From the NCBI GenBank assembly GCA_963838775.1, contig CAWISP010000026.1, positions 372,001-436,000 on the forward strand: a DNA stretch of 64,000 nucleotides. Reading direction: 5' to 3'. The DNA comes from Chersky-840 sp963838775 (GTDB taxonomy: Bacteria; Actinomycetota; Acidimicrobiia; Acidimicrobiales; UBA8190). Position numbers and translations under genes: made by a program. The notes under the pieces were generated by a model, which worked only from the letters and a program-made list of their open reading frames with translations, was not told the DNA's origin and ran no database searches. Shown piece after piece: positions 9,406 to 18,837 of this stretch; positions within the stretch are counted from its first letter, which is position 1, and each line of letters starts with the position of its first letter.

Positions 9406-11151
9406 CTACGTGCCAGGTCGGACGTCGGTCGGCTTGGGTATCCGGTTGACGAGCTCGACCACTTCATGGGGGTGGACCACTGCGGGCAGGAGCAACTTCA
9501 GCAGGTCCATCAGGTGGAAGGTCTCCACCTCCAGGATGGATCTGGCACTGGCGGCGATGTGGCGGATGTCGAACCTCGTGGGTGAGACCGAAATGACCGG
9601 TTTGTCCAGGCGCAGGAGCCCGTAGACGGCCTCCATGGCCGTGCGGACGGAGGTCTCTACGGTGAAGACGCAGTCGTCGTCCACCTCGACGAACTGGCCG
9701 AGGAAGCCGAGGTTGAGGCATCCGTCGGGGATGACCCTCGGCCGGTCCCCGATGGCCCGGGGCATGAACTGGCTCGTGATGTAGGGCATGCCAGCAAGTG
9801 ACACCTTGGCGTGGGCCAGGAACTCTTCGGCGCGGTCGCCGTACCCGACGTGATAGAGGAACTCGGTGAGGATCTCGTTCCCGGTGCACTCCACCATGGG
9901 CTTCTTGACGTAGTCGCCGACGTTGTTCCCTCGCAGCCCGTAGGCCCAGAAGACGTCCGCGTTGTCGGGCTGGTTGGGGAAGAAGGGCTTGGAGTGGATG
10001 ATGAACCCCAGATCCCAGCCGGAATCCTTCACCGTGACGCCGCCGCCGGTCCCTCGCTTGTCGCCACTGACCTTCTCGATGTAGTCGACGAAGTCCGCGT
10101 AATCGACGAGGGTGACAAAGAACGAGATCCACCGGGTCTTCTCTGGCCAGCTGATGAACTTCTCCGGATGCCCGAACTTCGGGTCGAGCGCCGCCAGCTT
10201 CTCCCACAGGGTGAACACGCCGCGGTCGTGGCGGTCGAGGTTCCACGGCACGGCGGTGCCATTGTCGCCGTAGGTCATGTTCTGGGTCAGCGACCCATTG
10301 GTGAGGAACACGAGGTTATCGGCCGTGAGGTTGATCTCGGAACGGCCTTCCGCCGACTTGATGGTGAGGCCCGTGATGGTGGTCTTCCCGCCCTCTGATT
10401 CGAGGACCATGTCGACCACCCGGGTCCCCAGGGCGAAGCGGACCCCCAGCCCTTGGAGCCAGACGATGAGCGGGCGGATGATGGAGTCGAACTCGTTGTA
10501 CTCGGTGTGCAAGATGCCTTCCAAGCGCGGCATCACCTCGGTGAGGTGCATGAACCGCAGCTCGTAGCGTCGCATCTCCATGACGCTGTGGTAGTCGTCG
10601 AACGACAGGATCCGGGAGAACATCAGCCAGAAGATCGAGTCGAAGAAGCTTGGTGGGAACCAGTCGCGGATGGACATGTCCTGCAGATCGGCTTCGGGCG
10701 TGACGAGCAGGCGGAGGAACTGCACTGCGCAGTCCTTCGGAAGCATCGGTTGCGACTCGTAGTCAGCCTTGTGTCCCTGCTTCTCGATGATCCGCCAATG
10801 TGACGAGATCGGCTCGCGGCAATTGACCTCTCGCGTCTCGTCCAGGACGGTGCGTCCAGGCCGCTTCAGGGAGGGCACCTTGCTGCAGAGGTACCAGAGG
10901 CACTCCATGTGCGCCTCGAGCTCCCGCTCGCCGCGGCAGACATACCCTGTCGACGCATCGCCGGTCCCGTCCATCGACCCGCCCAGGACTGGTAGGTCCT
11001 CATAGACCGTGATGTTGCCCGCTGGCATATGGGCATCGGTTGTCAGGAACGCTGCCGCAGCCAGGCCACCGATCCCACCGCCGATGATGTGTGCGCTCTT
11101 TCGTTCGATTTCGTCCGGAATGGCGGCGTTCACCTGATCGTAGAAGAGCAT
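9406..11151 (-). CDS. ohyA: Oleate hydratase
   Basis: 581 residues, the normal length for this FAD-dependent enzyme, which adds water to the cis-9 double bond of oleate to give 10-hydroxystearate. The FAD loop GGGIGGLAAAAFL lies near residue 24. It is followed by GGSMDGTGDASTGYVCRG and ERELEAHMECLWYL, hallmarks of the family's FAD lid and active-site loop. The C-terminus carries the usual FVEVDDDCVFTVETSVRTA block. GAGGTG precedes the ATG. The gene stands alone and may act in detoxification or storage of unsaturated fatty acids. Confidence 0.95.
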   Translation of the reverse strand: MLFYDQVNAAIPDEIERKSAHIIGGGIGGLAAAAFLTTDAHMPAGNITVYEDLPVLGGSMDGTGDASTGYVCRGERELEAHMECLWYLCSKVPSLKRPGRTVLDETREVNCREPISSHWRIIEKQGHKADYESQPMLPKDCAVQFLRLLVTPEADLQDMSIRDWFPPSFFDSIFWLMFSRILSFDDYHSVMEMRRYELRFMHLTEVMPRLEGILHTEYNEFDSIIRPLIVWLQGLGVRFALGTRVVDMVLESEGGKTTITGLTIKSAEGRSEINLTADNLVFLTNGSLTQNMTYGDNGTAVPWNLDRHDRGVFTLWEKLAALDPKFGHPEKFISWPEKTRWISFFVTLVDYADFVDYIEKVSGDKRGTGGGVTVKDSGWDLGFIIHSKPFFPNQPDNADVFWAYGLRGNNVGDYVKKPMVECTGNEILTEFLYHVGYGDRAEEFLAHAKVSLAGMPYITSQFMPRAIGDRPRVIPDGCLNLGFLGQFVEVDDDCVFTVETSVRTAMEAVYGLLRLDKPVISVSPTRFDIRHIAASARSILEVETFHLMDLLKLLLPAVVHPHEVVELVNRIPKPTDVRPGT

Positions 11152-11231
11152 TTTGTCACCTCACGTGGCCGATCTCCCTTCCAGCAGTGAACTCGCCATC
11201 TCCGGCATTGACTAGGGCAGATAGCCTCTAA

Positions 11232-12273
11232 GTACGTGTTTGGTATCTCTCATCGCGTGGCCCAGGGTCTCGGACCGGGCGGGCGCGAGAGTCGGTTCAA
11301 CATCAATCCGATCATCGCCCACTTGACGAACGCCTCGTGAGTTTCGGGCAACCGTTCGTAGTCGCGAGTGAGGCGGCGCCATCGCATGAGCCAGGCGAAG
11401 GTGCGCTCGACCACCCACCGACGAGGGAGGACGGAGAATCCGTGCTGCTCGGGAGGTTTCCTCACGACCTCGACGGCGATCTTCCAGTAGCGCTTGGCCT
11501 TTCCGACCAGACGACCGGCGTATCCGCCGTCGGCGAAGACATGGCGAAGGCTGGGCACGAGCTTGTGGGCGAGCTTCAAGATGTCGGCACCACCGTCGCG
11601 GTCTTGGACAGAGGCCGCCGTCACCATGACGACGAGGAGCAGACCGAGCGTGTCGGTGACGATGTGGCGCTTGCGCCCTTCCACCTTCTTGCCGGCGTCA
11701 TAGCCCCGTGTCGCCTTGGAAACGGTGTCGGCCCCCCGCAACGACTGGGAATCGATCACTCCCCCCGTCGGGGTTGGGTTCCTGGGCTTTCGGCCCTTCT
11801 TCTCCTTGGCAGCTCGCACCTCTTCGCGCAAGGTGTCGTGGATGAGATCGAGCGTTCCATCGTCGCGCCATTGGGCGAAGTAGCCGTAGACGGTCCGCCA
11901 GTGAGGAAAGTCGGCCGGCAGCATCCGCCACGCACACCCGCTGCGAGTGAGATAGAGGATGGCATTGACGATCTCGCGCTTGGCGTGGACCCGAGGGCGA
12001 CCGCCGGGCGCCACGGGTTCGGTCTCGGGTAGGAGAGGCTCGATGATGGCCCATTGGTGATTCGTCAGGTCGGTCGGATAGCGACGTGTGGGTGCCATGT
12101 ACACCACTCCAACGCAGCAGCGGACAAATCGCGAGCATCTTGACACGACAAACGCGCTGGTCACGCGCGTGTTTGGAAAGATCTCACTGAGCACGGCGGG
12201 TTGAGCACTCGAAAGCGCCCTCGCGACCGCTCAGCTAACGCGGGCCTCTGCCGGAGAGTTATCAAACACGTTC
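11232..12273 (-). mobile_element. IS5-family insertion sequence
   Basis: 1042 bp with imperfect terminal inverted repeats of about 20 bases: GTACGTGTTTGGTATCTCTC at the left, and GAACGTGTTTGATAACTCTC read inward from the right. Both sides carry the trinucleotide TAA (11229-11231 and 12274-12276), matching the TNA duplication of the IS1031-like branch. It holds a single transposase gene on the minus strand. Confidence 0.85.
11250..12098 (-). CDS. IS5-family transposase
   Basis: 282 residues from the ATG at 12098 (MAPTRRYPTDLTNHQW...), the usual family N-terminus. The frame is open back to 12194 but the extra residues do not look like transposase. DDE-type catalytic blocks are visible: VIDSQSLRGAD, DGGYAGRL and the C-terminal VVERTFAWLMRWRRLTRDYE. 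The gene looks intact in one frame, whereas many IS5 members need a frameshift. Confidence 0.9.
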   Translation of the reverse strand: MAPTRRYPTDLTNHQWAIIEPLLPETEPVAPGGRPRVHAKREIVNAILYLTRSGCAWRMLPADFPHWRTVYGYFAQWRDDGTLDLIHDTLREEVRAAKEKKGRKPRNPTPTGGVIDSQSLRGADTVSKATRGYDAGKKVEGRKRHIVTDTLGLLLVVMVTAASVQDRDGGADILKLAHKLVPSLRHVFADGGYAGRLVGKAKRYWKIAVEVVRKPPEQHGFSVLPRRWVVERTFAWLMRWRRLTRDYERLPETHEAFVKWAMIGLMLNRLSRPPGPRPWATR

Positions 12274-12323
12274 TAACTCTCCGCCGGAAAGGACCTGGCT
12301 GTGCGTCTAGTCCATCCTGGAAG

Positions 12324-12540
12324 TGCCGCTTGCGCGTAGGGTCCGCAAGACACCCGTGCGACGGAAACCGCACGATATTCGCGACAGCTGTTCCGACTGG
12401 ATCCAGAAAGAACTGCCTGGTCGACGCCGGACCTAAACAGACGCTGGAGAGTTTGAATGAGGAAACGAACCTATCTGAGCGACGGGACACGAAAGTGGCC
12501 TCTGACCAGAGGAAACGTTGTGTTTTCGACAACGAGTGGA
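12324..12540 (+). repeat. Conserved leader of the HTH repeat element, copy 1
   Basis: 217 bases, roughly 80% identical by eye to 60681-60899. Shared features include the start TGCCGCTTGCGCGTAGG, the block GCGACGGAAACCGCACGATA, the hyphenated palindrome CCTCTG-ac-CAGAGG and the hairpin GTTGT-gttttcg-ACAAC near the end. In both copies a helix-turn-helix gene follows. The IS5-type element ends 50 bases to the left. The function of the leader is unknown; it may be an element end, a promoter/operator or an RNA. Confidence 0.7.
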
Positions 12541-12675
12541 GGTAATGGGACGTTACTTGAACCATTCTGACCAGGGAGAATGTCTCCGGAACCTCCTTGA
12601 AATGGTGCCATCGGGTCTGAAACGACCAAAACTCGAACCCGAAGACGGGTCTGTCGAAGACTTGAACCGGTCAAG

Positions 12676-12948
12676 GTGGAGAAGCTGCTCCAGGGCTATG
12701 CAGATGGTATGCCCGTCGATGATCTGGCTGAGAAGTTCAACGTTGATCAGAGCACGGTCCAGAGGCCCGCCCGCCGACATGGTCTACCCCGACGGTCACC
12801 CCGATTAGGTCCTAACCAGACCGAGGAAGCAGCTCGGCTCTACCTCGCTGGTCAGTCTCTAGCCAAGCTTTCCAATCATTTCGGTGTGGCGACTGACACC
12901 GTGGCGCTTGCCTTGCGCCGAGCCGGGATCACGTTGCGACCACGGTGA
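12676..12948 (+). CDS. Small helix-turn-helix protein, degenerate member of a three-copy family
   Basis: 90 residues from a GTG at 12676. It holds two tandem resolvase/Hin-type helix-turn-helix units: VDDLAEKFNVDQSTVQRPARRHG and then SLAKLSNHFGVATDTVALALRRAG. The same double-HTH layout occurs in the proteins at 24720-25193 and 60940-61416. The frame is open upstream to 12601 and reads RRRVCRRLEPVKVEKLLQ, which extends the similarity, but has no ATG, GTG or TTG there. This copy therefore seems to have lost its true start. Such proteins often sit beside site-specific recombinases; none is present here. Confidence 0.55.
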   Translation: MEKLLQGYADGMPVDDLAEKFNVDQSTVQRPARRHGLPRRSPRLGPNQTEEAARLYLAGQSLAKLSNHFGVATDTVALALRRAGITLRPR

Positions 12949-13399
12949 GGGTGGTCCAAATAGCTCGCCTTCAGACTTCCCAAGAAGGGTCAGTTTCCTC
13001 CTATCGGGGATGGCTAATGAACGGTTAGGTCGAGGTAACGGGGCAATCGCTTGGTGGGCGCCTTTTGACTCGGAGCGATATCGGGTGGTCTGGGACCGTC
13101 TCGGGGGACCTGCCCAGGGCGATGTAACGGCACGTACCGCTCGGCTCGGATGGATACACAGCGCGACCGGGATCCCCGACTATGCGCTATCTGACTGTGT
13201 CCTCGACCCTGAGAATGACCCCGACCGGGAACGGCACTTATGCGCGACCCCGCTGTCAACGCTGTCGGACGCCTGCGTACGATCTGGGCATCATGAGATA
13301 CCTATCCGAACGCAGATTGCCGACCAGACACCCCTCGGACGAGGCCCCCAGCCGGCGATCCGCGCCGGACTTCTGATTTTGTTCGCCGGGATCAGCCGG
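12949..13399. other. Intergenic stretch, no gene recognised
   Basis: 450 bases between the HTH gene and the convergent small protein. The possible frames on both strands show no domain motif or good ribosome site. It may be decayed element sequence. Confidence 0.5.
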
Positions 13400-13663
13400 T
13401 TACCTTCCGAGCTGCGGGGTAAGTCCGTCCACGTGCATCTCGTAGTACTCGTTCTTCGCCCATGGTCCGACCGCGCCTTCAACCACCTCGCGTACAGCGT
13501 CGACTGATTCGCCTTCCCAGATGCAGATGCCGAGTCCGTGATCGTTGGTAGCTGCATGGATTGGCAACGCAACGTGGGGAGGAAGCCCACCTTCCATCGC
13601 CTTGGCCTCGGCGTTCTGGAAGCCTTCGGAGTCGTGAATTCGGTGGATGACCGTGACAAACAT
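13400..13663 (-). CDS. Small conserved-looking protein of unknown function
   Basis: 87 residues from the ATG at 13663: MFVTVIHRIHDSEGFQNA, then GICIWEGESVDAVREVVEG and YYEMHVDGLTP. The pattern of a beta-strand start, a central IWE strand and an amphipathic helix suggests a dimeric ferredoxin-like alpha/beta fold, like small monooxygenase-type proteins. No catalytic residues can be assigned. The longer frame to 13816 lacks recognisable residues upstream of this Met. It lies 103 bases downstream of the broken ATPase regulator on the same strand. Confidence 0.6.
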   Translation of the reverse strand: MFVTVIHRIHDSEGFQNAEAKAMEGGLPPHVALPIHAATNDHGLGICIWEGESVDAVREVVEGAVGPWAKNEYYEMHVDGLTPQLGR

Positions 13664-15271
13664 GGGGTTACCGTCCGTTCTCCTGGGGGTAGCCCTTTGC
13701 CACCCAAAGGAAAGGCGTTCGTTCCCGACCCCTGCCTGGTTCTTTCTGAACGAACCAGGCTTTAGCTCATGTCGTCCAGGCGATGTTGGTCCGCGGCTCG
13801 TAGCAGCACGAGACACCGGTCACAATCGACTCGTCCAGATGAGCGGCGAGCTCCGGAACCGTGGTCGAGAGATCGGTGATGGCGTGTCGGATCGTCCTGG
13901 TGACGTTGAGGCGCGCCTTTTCGGCCGGTGAGCCGGACCGCCGCGGCCTGCCGCCCAGTCCCGTAGCCCGCTTGAGCTCCGCGATCAGAGCGTCCCGCTC
14001 GGCACTTCGCTCCGCCTGCCTCGGGGCATCTCCGTGGACCACGGCGTTGTCCAGGTCGTCGTCCAGCTCAGCGAGACGCCGGCGGTACTTTCTGAGCGCT
14101 TCGCGATCGAGTAGGGATCCAGTGTCGCCGGATGGAATCGGCTCCTCGCTCGATGCTCCGATGAGCGTTAAGGCGGGTACGAACTCATGCGGCCGAGAAA
14201 CGAGCTCGCGCAGGTGCCAGAGCCCTTTCAAGTCCGGCACGTGGACGTTCGTGCCCTTGAAGTCGATGCGCCAGACGCCACCCTCTGGCCGAAGCGTGGC
14301 GCGCTGCGTGGGCTCAACTTGCGACGTCTTCCTCAGGAGCTCGACCATCTGCTGTACCGTGGCGACCTCGCGCATTTCCTCCGCCAGCGGGAGGCCCTCG
14401 CGCAAAAGCTTCGACGCAGTGGTCAAGTCCCCCTGCTTGTCGGCCACGCGCGCCACTGCGAGTAGCGCCGACGGCATGGTGCCGTGTACACGGCCATCGC
14501 GCAGAGTCGTCATCAAGGTTGGGACTGCAACCGCACCGACTTCCCGCCGGAGGTGCAGCGCCCGCTCCCAGAAGGCGCGGGACGTATCGAGCTCGCGACG
14601 CGCCTCCCAAATCTCACCCATGACGTTGCATCCGACCATTTCCCCGATGCCGTAACCGCCCGTGCTCGCCAGATCGATCTCCTCCGTCATGAGCGCGATG
14701 GCGGCGTCCTCGTCCCCGACTGCCAGCCGTGCATAGGCCGCGTTCCACAAGCAGTAACCGCGGCCCCACGTCCCTGGATACAAAGACGAGATCTCGAGCC
14801 CGGCTTGGGTGCGAACGACGCCGGACTTCGGATCGCCGTTGAAGACGTCGCACTCTCCACGTAAGCAGTGCAGCATGCCGAGGATCAGCGGAGGTTCGCT
14901 GACGCCGACGAGGGCGTCCAGTGCGACGTCGATGAGCTTGGCCGCGGCATGCCAGTCGTCGGTGTCATGGGCGACGAGAAAACCTTCACAAAAGAGGCCC
15001 CTCGCCCGGAGCTCGGCCGGCGCATCCACGGCTGCTACGCGCGCCCGCTCGAGCCAGCCGATGCCTTCTCGAAGCTTTCCCTGTGTCCACCAGAAGAAGT
15101 TGAGGCTTGCGGCGAGCTCGAGCGCCGCCTGAGGACTGGTTCTGAGGAGGCACTCGAGCGCGATACGAGTATTGTCCTCGATGCGACGGAGCACCTCGAG
15201 GTGTGGCCCCTCCGGCCCGGTGACCGTCGCAGCGGATTCTCTCAGCTTGCGATTAAACCCTGAGGACTGCG

Positions 15272-16624
15272 TCAGGCGCTCTTTTTGATCACTGCGTAGC
15301 GCTTGAGCGGTCCGGTTCGTGTGCCTCGGGGTCGTCCCGGACCGGGCGTGTCGGATTTCGGTGGACTGGCGGGCGTGCCCAGTGTTGCACGAAGTCGACG
15401 AAACCCTCGTCGAACCCGCGCCGGAGTGAGTTGCGCCGCATCAAGACGTCGTTCCCACGGGAGTCGGAGATCCTCGACGAGCTGGCTCGCTAATCGGAGC
15501 TGCGTATAGGCGGCGATCACGATCCACGTCCAGCGATCGGCCTGCTCGGGCATCTGTAGCGACGGTGTCGTCCACCCCAGGGTGTTCTTCACGAAGCGAT
15601 ATGTGTGCTCGATGTCAAAGCGGCGCAGGTAGGTGCGGAAGCACAGTTCGAGATCGGGCGCACCGGGTCCTGACCACCACAGCCACAGCGTCTTCTTGGT
15701 GCGTCCGATGGGGTTCGGGAGATGTTCGACGTCAACGCGGATCACGCTGCCGCGCACGATTGGGATCTCGGGTCCCGCCCATCGTCCCCGGCCAGGGAGT
15801 TTGGGATGCCGGTGGTGCCAGGCGCGTACTCGCACCGTCCCGTAGCGAGGATCGTGCAGCTGGGTCTGGGAGTCGGGCCTGGGGCTTCTGGGGTCCGAGA
15901 GCTTGAAGCGTCGCCCGTGGCGCGGAGGTCGGCCTTTGGTCGGCCCCGGGCGGGGGCCGGGATCGTCGTAGAAGACGCGGTCCGACTTGATGCGCACCAG
16001 GACCTGGGCATCCACATCTCTGAGCCCCGCACCGAGGGCGACGGGGTCGTAGCCGGCATCGAAGACGAACAGCGGCGCGGCGCCCTTCTGAGGACCGAGG
16101 GCCTCACACAGACGGCGGACCTGACCGATGGTGGCGTCCGTGGCGTCGGTGGTGGGCGCGATGCGCAAGGCGTCGACGGGCGCTGTCCAGCTGTCGGGGC
16201 TGAACGAGAGCTGGGAGATCCACTGGTAGCTCCAGCCCGCCACGATGGGCTGGCCCGCCGAATGCTTCGACGCCGAGTAGTAGAAGCCCCGCTCGGGACT
16301 GCATTCGGCATCACAGCGGTCCCACACCGAGGCGTCCACGGCGAAGACCTGGGGCCAGGTCGCCGGCCGGGTCTCCACCAAGAGCCCACGCAGACGCTCT
16401 TCATCGATCTCGCCCCGGGCCAGGGCCTTGTAGAGCGAGCCATGCGAGCGGCGGAAGGTGGGCTCCAGGCTGAGCGCGGGCACCGAGCGCAGTGGACCCG
16501 GAGCGCACAGCGCGGCGTCACAGAGCTCGAACAGGGTGTCTCCCCATCCGGTCATACATCGATAGAGCTCGGTTCGTAGGGCGTGGAGCTGGTGCCGTTC
16601 CTGGTCATGGGGGGGCTGGCGCAT
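15272..16624 (-). CDS. IS transposase (putative NF041680-type), copy 1
   Basis: 450 residues. The sequence resembles a family of actinobacterial IS transposases that I associate with the label NF041680; that name is from memory. Motifs consistent with an RNase H-fold DDE enzyme are VFAVDASVWDRCDAE, FVFDAGYDPVALGAG and the C-terminal FDIEHTYRFVKNTLGW. The last supplies the likely catalytic Glu. The ATG lies only two bases from a 24-base palindrome that also precedes the divergent small gene. The protein is identical to that of copy 2 at 53061-54413, as expected from recent transposition. Confidence 0.85.
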   Translation of the reverse strand: MRQPPHDQERHQLHALRTELYRCMTGWGDTLFELCDAALCAPGPLRSVPALSLEPTFRRSHGSLYKALARGEIDEERLRGLLVETRPATWPQVFAVDASVWDRCDAECSPERGFYYSASKHSAGQPIVAGWSYQWISQLSFSPDSWTAPVDALRIAPTTDATDATIGQVRRLCEALGPQKGAAPLFVFDAGYDPVALGAGLRDVDAQVLVRIKSDRVFYDDPGPRPGPTKGRPPRHGRRFKLSDPRSPRPDSQTQLHDPRYGTVRVRAWHHRHPKLPGRGRWAGPEIPIVRGSVIRVDVEHLPNPIGRTKKTLWLWWSGPGAPDLELCFRTYLRRFDIEHTYRFVKNTLGWTTPSLQMPEQADRWTWIVIAAYTQLRLASQLVEDLRLPWERRLDAAQLTPARVRRGFRRLRATLGTPASPPKSDTPGPGRPRGTRTGPLKRYAVIKKSA

Positions 16625-16626
16625 TT

Positions 16627-16650
16627 CCAGACAGTATTACTACTGTCTGG
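16627..16650. promoter_or_regulatory. Perfect palindrome between the two divergent IS genes, copy 1
   Basis: CCAGACAGTA-ttac-TACTGTCTGG has two 10-base arms that are exact reverse complements. It lies two bases from each start codon of the divergent pair (ATG complement at 16622-16624, ATG at 16653). Each arm places TACTGT, which fits the TAnnnT -10 pattern, six bases ahead of an ATG. This is the geometry of a leaderless transcript. It may be a shared promoter and operator; no test of this is possible here. Confidence 0.6.
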
Positions 16651-16685
16651 ACATGGATCGGGGATACTTGTCCCGGGAGGACGAC

Positions 16686-17045
16686 ATGGCCAAGGCGGCG
16701 AGCACAACGCGACTGGCGGGCTACGAGCGCCGCTATCGGCAGCTCGCGGCTCAGCTAGCGGAGGTCGGGTTCATCTCCTCGGGCACCGTGACCCGCCGTT
16801 ACACGCGCTGTGCCACGGCGGGCTGCAAGTGCCACGGCGACCCACCTCAGCCGCACGGCCCGTATTACCAGTGGACCACCAAGGTCGACGGCAAGACTGT
16901 GACCCGGCGTCTCAGCGTGCAAGAGGCAAAGCTCTACCAGGAGTGGATCACCAATGACCGGCGCTTGCGCCGGCTCATCCAGCAGATGCGTCAGGTGGCG
17001 GCGAAGGCCGGAGAGCTGAAGATCAAAGAGGCCGCTGGGACATAG
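16686..17045 (+). CDS. DUF6788-like accessory protein of the IS, copy 1
   Basis: 119 residues from the ATG at 16686, chosen because GGGAGG lies five bases upstream. An in-frame ATG at 16653 next to the palindrome would add 11 residues and could be used by a leaderless transcript. The core GTVTRRYTRCATAGCKCHGD holds clustered Cys/His residues that could bind zinc. The rest is helical (YQEWITNDRRLRRLIQQM). I recall this as DUF6788. Its role in transposition is unknown. Compared with copy 2 it has KTVTRR instead of KTETRR. Confidence 0.75.
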   Translation: MAKAASTTRLAGYERRYRQLAAQLAEVGFISSGTVTRRYTRCATAGCKCHGDPPQPHGPYYQWTTKVDGKTVTRRLSVQEAKLYQEWITNDRRLRRLIQQMRQVAAKAGELKIKEAAGT

Positions 17046-18201
17046 GGCCAAGGTTTAATCGCAAGCTCAGAGCAACGCCGAGGTAGTAGCGGGCATGGCG
17101 TTCACGGATGACGTCAAGCTCGCCCACTACGACGAGCTGCTCGGCCGCGTACTGGCGGATGGTCTCGAGCAGCTGATACAGGCCGCCGTCTCCTTGCTTC
17201 AACAGGAGTGATTTCTCAACGAGCCGGGCAGTGAGGTCCGCGACCTTTGCCGAAGTCTGACCGTCGCTCGCGCAGACCTCCTTGATCGCCGCCAGGTCGA
17301 ACTCACCGGCGAACACTGCCATCCGCCGCAGGAGGTGTCGCTCTTCCTCGCTGAGCAGGGCATCGCTCCACTCCACCGTGGCGCGCAGCGACCGCTGCGC
17401 ACCGTCGGCCCGTCGTGCCGCTTGTGGGAGCAAGTCGAACAGATCGTCGAGGTGAAGGGAAATGTCTTCCAAGTCGAGTCCGACTACTCGTGCCGCCGCA
17501 AGCTCGATGGCGAGCGGGAGGCCATCGACTCGGCGGCAGATCTCTCCGAGGAGACGACCGGCGTGATCGGTGTCGAGCGATGCCTGGGTCCTGGTGCCGG
17601 CTCGCTCTCGGAACAGGCGCACCGCAGGGTTCGCGTCGATCTCCACACGGCTTGCGTCTGGGCCCACCACCGCCAGTGGTGCGAGTCGATAGCTTAACTC
17701 GTCCAAAACCCACAGCGGCTCTCGACTCGTCGCGAGCACACGAAGGCGTGGGAGCCGAGCGGTGAGGCCCTCGACGAGGTCGGCCACGGCGGACACCACG
17801 TGCTCGCAGTTGTCGAGCACGAGCAAGACATCACGTTCGGCCAGCCATTGGGTGAGCGAATCCTCGTAGGTTTGACCGCCTGACCTCGGCATCCCGACCT
17901 GTGCGGCCACCTCACCTGCGACGTGCTCTGCCGACCGCAAGGAGGCGAGCCAGACAACGAACACACCATCGGGAAACTGGGGCGCCGCCTCGGCCGCGAC
18001 AGCCAGCGCCAGCGCCGTCTTTCCAACGCCCCCCGGGCCGGTCACCGTGGTCAACGGTGTCAACGCGACACGCTCGATCACCTCGACGATCTCGAAGTCC
18101 CTCCCTACCAGTCGACGAGCGCGCAACGCCGTTGCGCGATGGCCCTCCGGCTGGGTGCCATCCTGTCCGTCGCTGGTCCCACCAGTCGCGCTGGTCGTCA
18201 T

Positions 18202-18837
18202 CCTCGCAGCCTCTCAAGGCTGTCGGGCCTTCGCAAGGGTGCCTGGCGCTAGCCGGGTTGCCACGTCGTGCAACGTCGAGACCCAACTCGGCTGCCACAC
18301 AAATCGTCCTCCGATCGGGCAGAGCGGAACTCAGTTCGAACTGTCCGAGAATGCCGGGTATGGGGCACCTGCATCGGGGCGAACCGGCGCATCCTGGGTA
18401 GCGCAGATCACCCGGACTCGGGCGGGTGACGCTCCGTCTTCCAGTGGCGAGCCAGTCCGAAGGTGACGGACTTCGCCTCCGACCTGACCCATCCGCTATC
18501 AATCAGCGACGCGAATACTGCGCGGGCTGCCTCAGGCCCGGCTACCCGAGTCCGGTGCAACTGTCTGACGCAGATGAAGACTGAGGGGGCCGCATACCCC
18601 CGATTACAGGATGCCCGAGCCCCGGTCGGCTCCGGGCCCGGCGCCCGCTCGGGACCGGCACGTTGCGCGCCGGGCCACACGAATACACCGGCCGCCGTTA
18701 TCGCTCATTTCTGTTGCCCGCGAGCGCCCTGAGCGCGGTCGGGACTGGCCATAGCCCCCCGAGGCCGCCTTCAGTCGCCTCGGCCGGGCATTGCGGTCCT
18801 CGCCTACCCTGGTGCCTTCCAAGCGGGAGGGTGATTC
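18202..18837. other. Intergenic region between two divergent regulator genes
   Basis: 636 bases between the start of the split ATPase regulator and the cyclase/ATPase gene. No supported coding sequence. It should hold both promoters. A GAATGCCGGGTATGGGG motif at 18349 resembles the dispersed motif at 929 and 24522. Confidence 0.5.

Larger units (their letters stand above)
15246..17065. mobile_element. 1820-bp IS with divergent transposase and DUF6788-like genes, copy 1
   Basis: The ends are CTTGCGATTAAACC and its reverse complement, flanked by the 5-base duplication CTCAG (15241-15245 and 17066-17070). The second copy at 52620-54439 has the same length, opposite orientation and a CTTAG duplication, so the target looks like CTNAG. 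By comparison of the encoded proteins, the copies differ only at base 16900 (Val versus Glu codon in the small gene). This copy interrupts the ATPase regulator. Confidence 0.93.
13767..18201 (-). pseudogene. Large STAND/AfsR-like ATPase regulator split by an insertion sequence
   Basis: The N-terminal part (18201 down to 17071) has an NB-ARC-type ATPase: Walker A TGPGGVGKTALALAVA, Walker B VLLVLDNCEHVV, and GLPLAIELAAARVVGL. The C-terminal part (15245 down to 13767) has TPR-like helices and a terminal domain WRIDFKGTNVHVPDLKGLWHL seen in such regulators. The IS at 15246-17065 separates them. Removing the IS and one CTCAG duplication joins YYLGVAL to RESAATVTG in frame, giving about 869 residues. 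This was therefore one intact signal-transduction ATPase before insertion. It is divergent from the cyclase/ATPase gene at 18838. Confidence 0.9.

Noticed and set aside
12518..12808. 96-residue frame overlapping the first HTH gene
   Set aside because: Different frame from the HTH similarity and unlike either better-preserved copy.
15722..16579. 285-residue antisense frame in the IS (and its twin at 53106-53963)
   Set aside because: Complementary shadow of the transposase with no start signal or domain.
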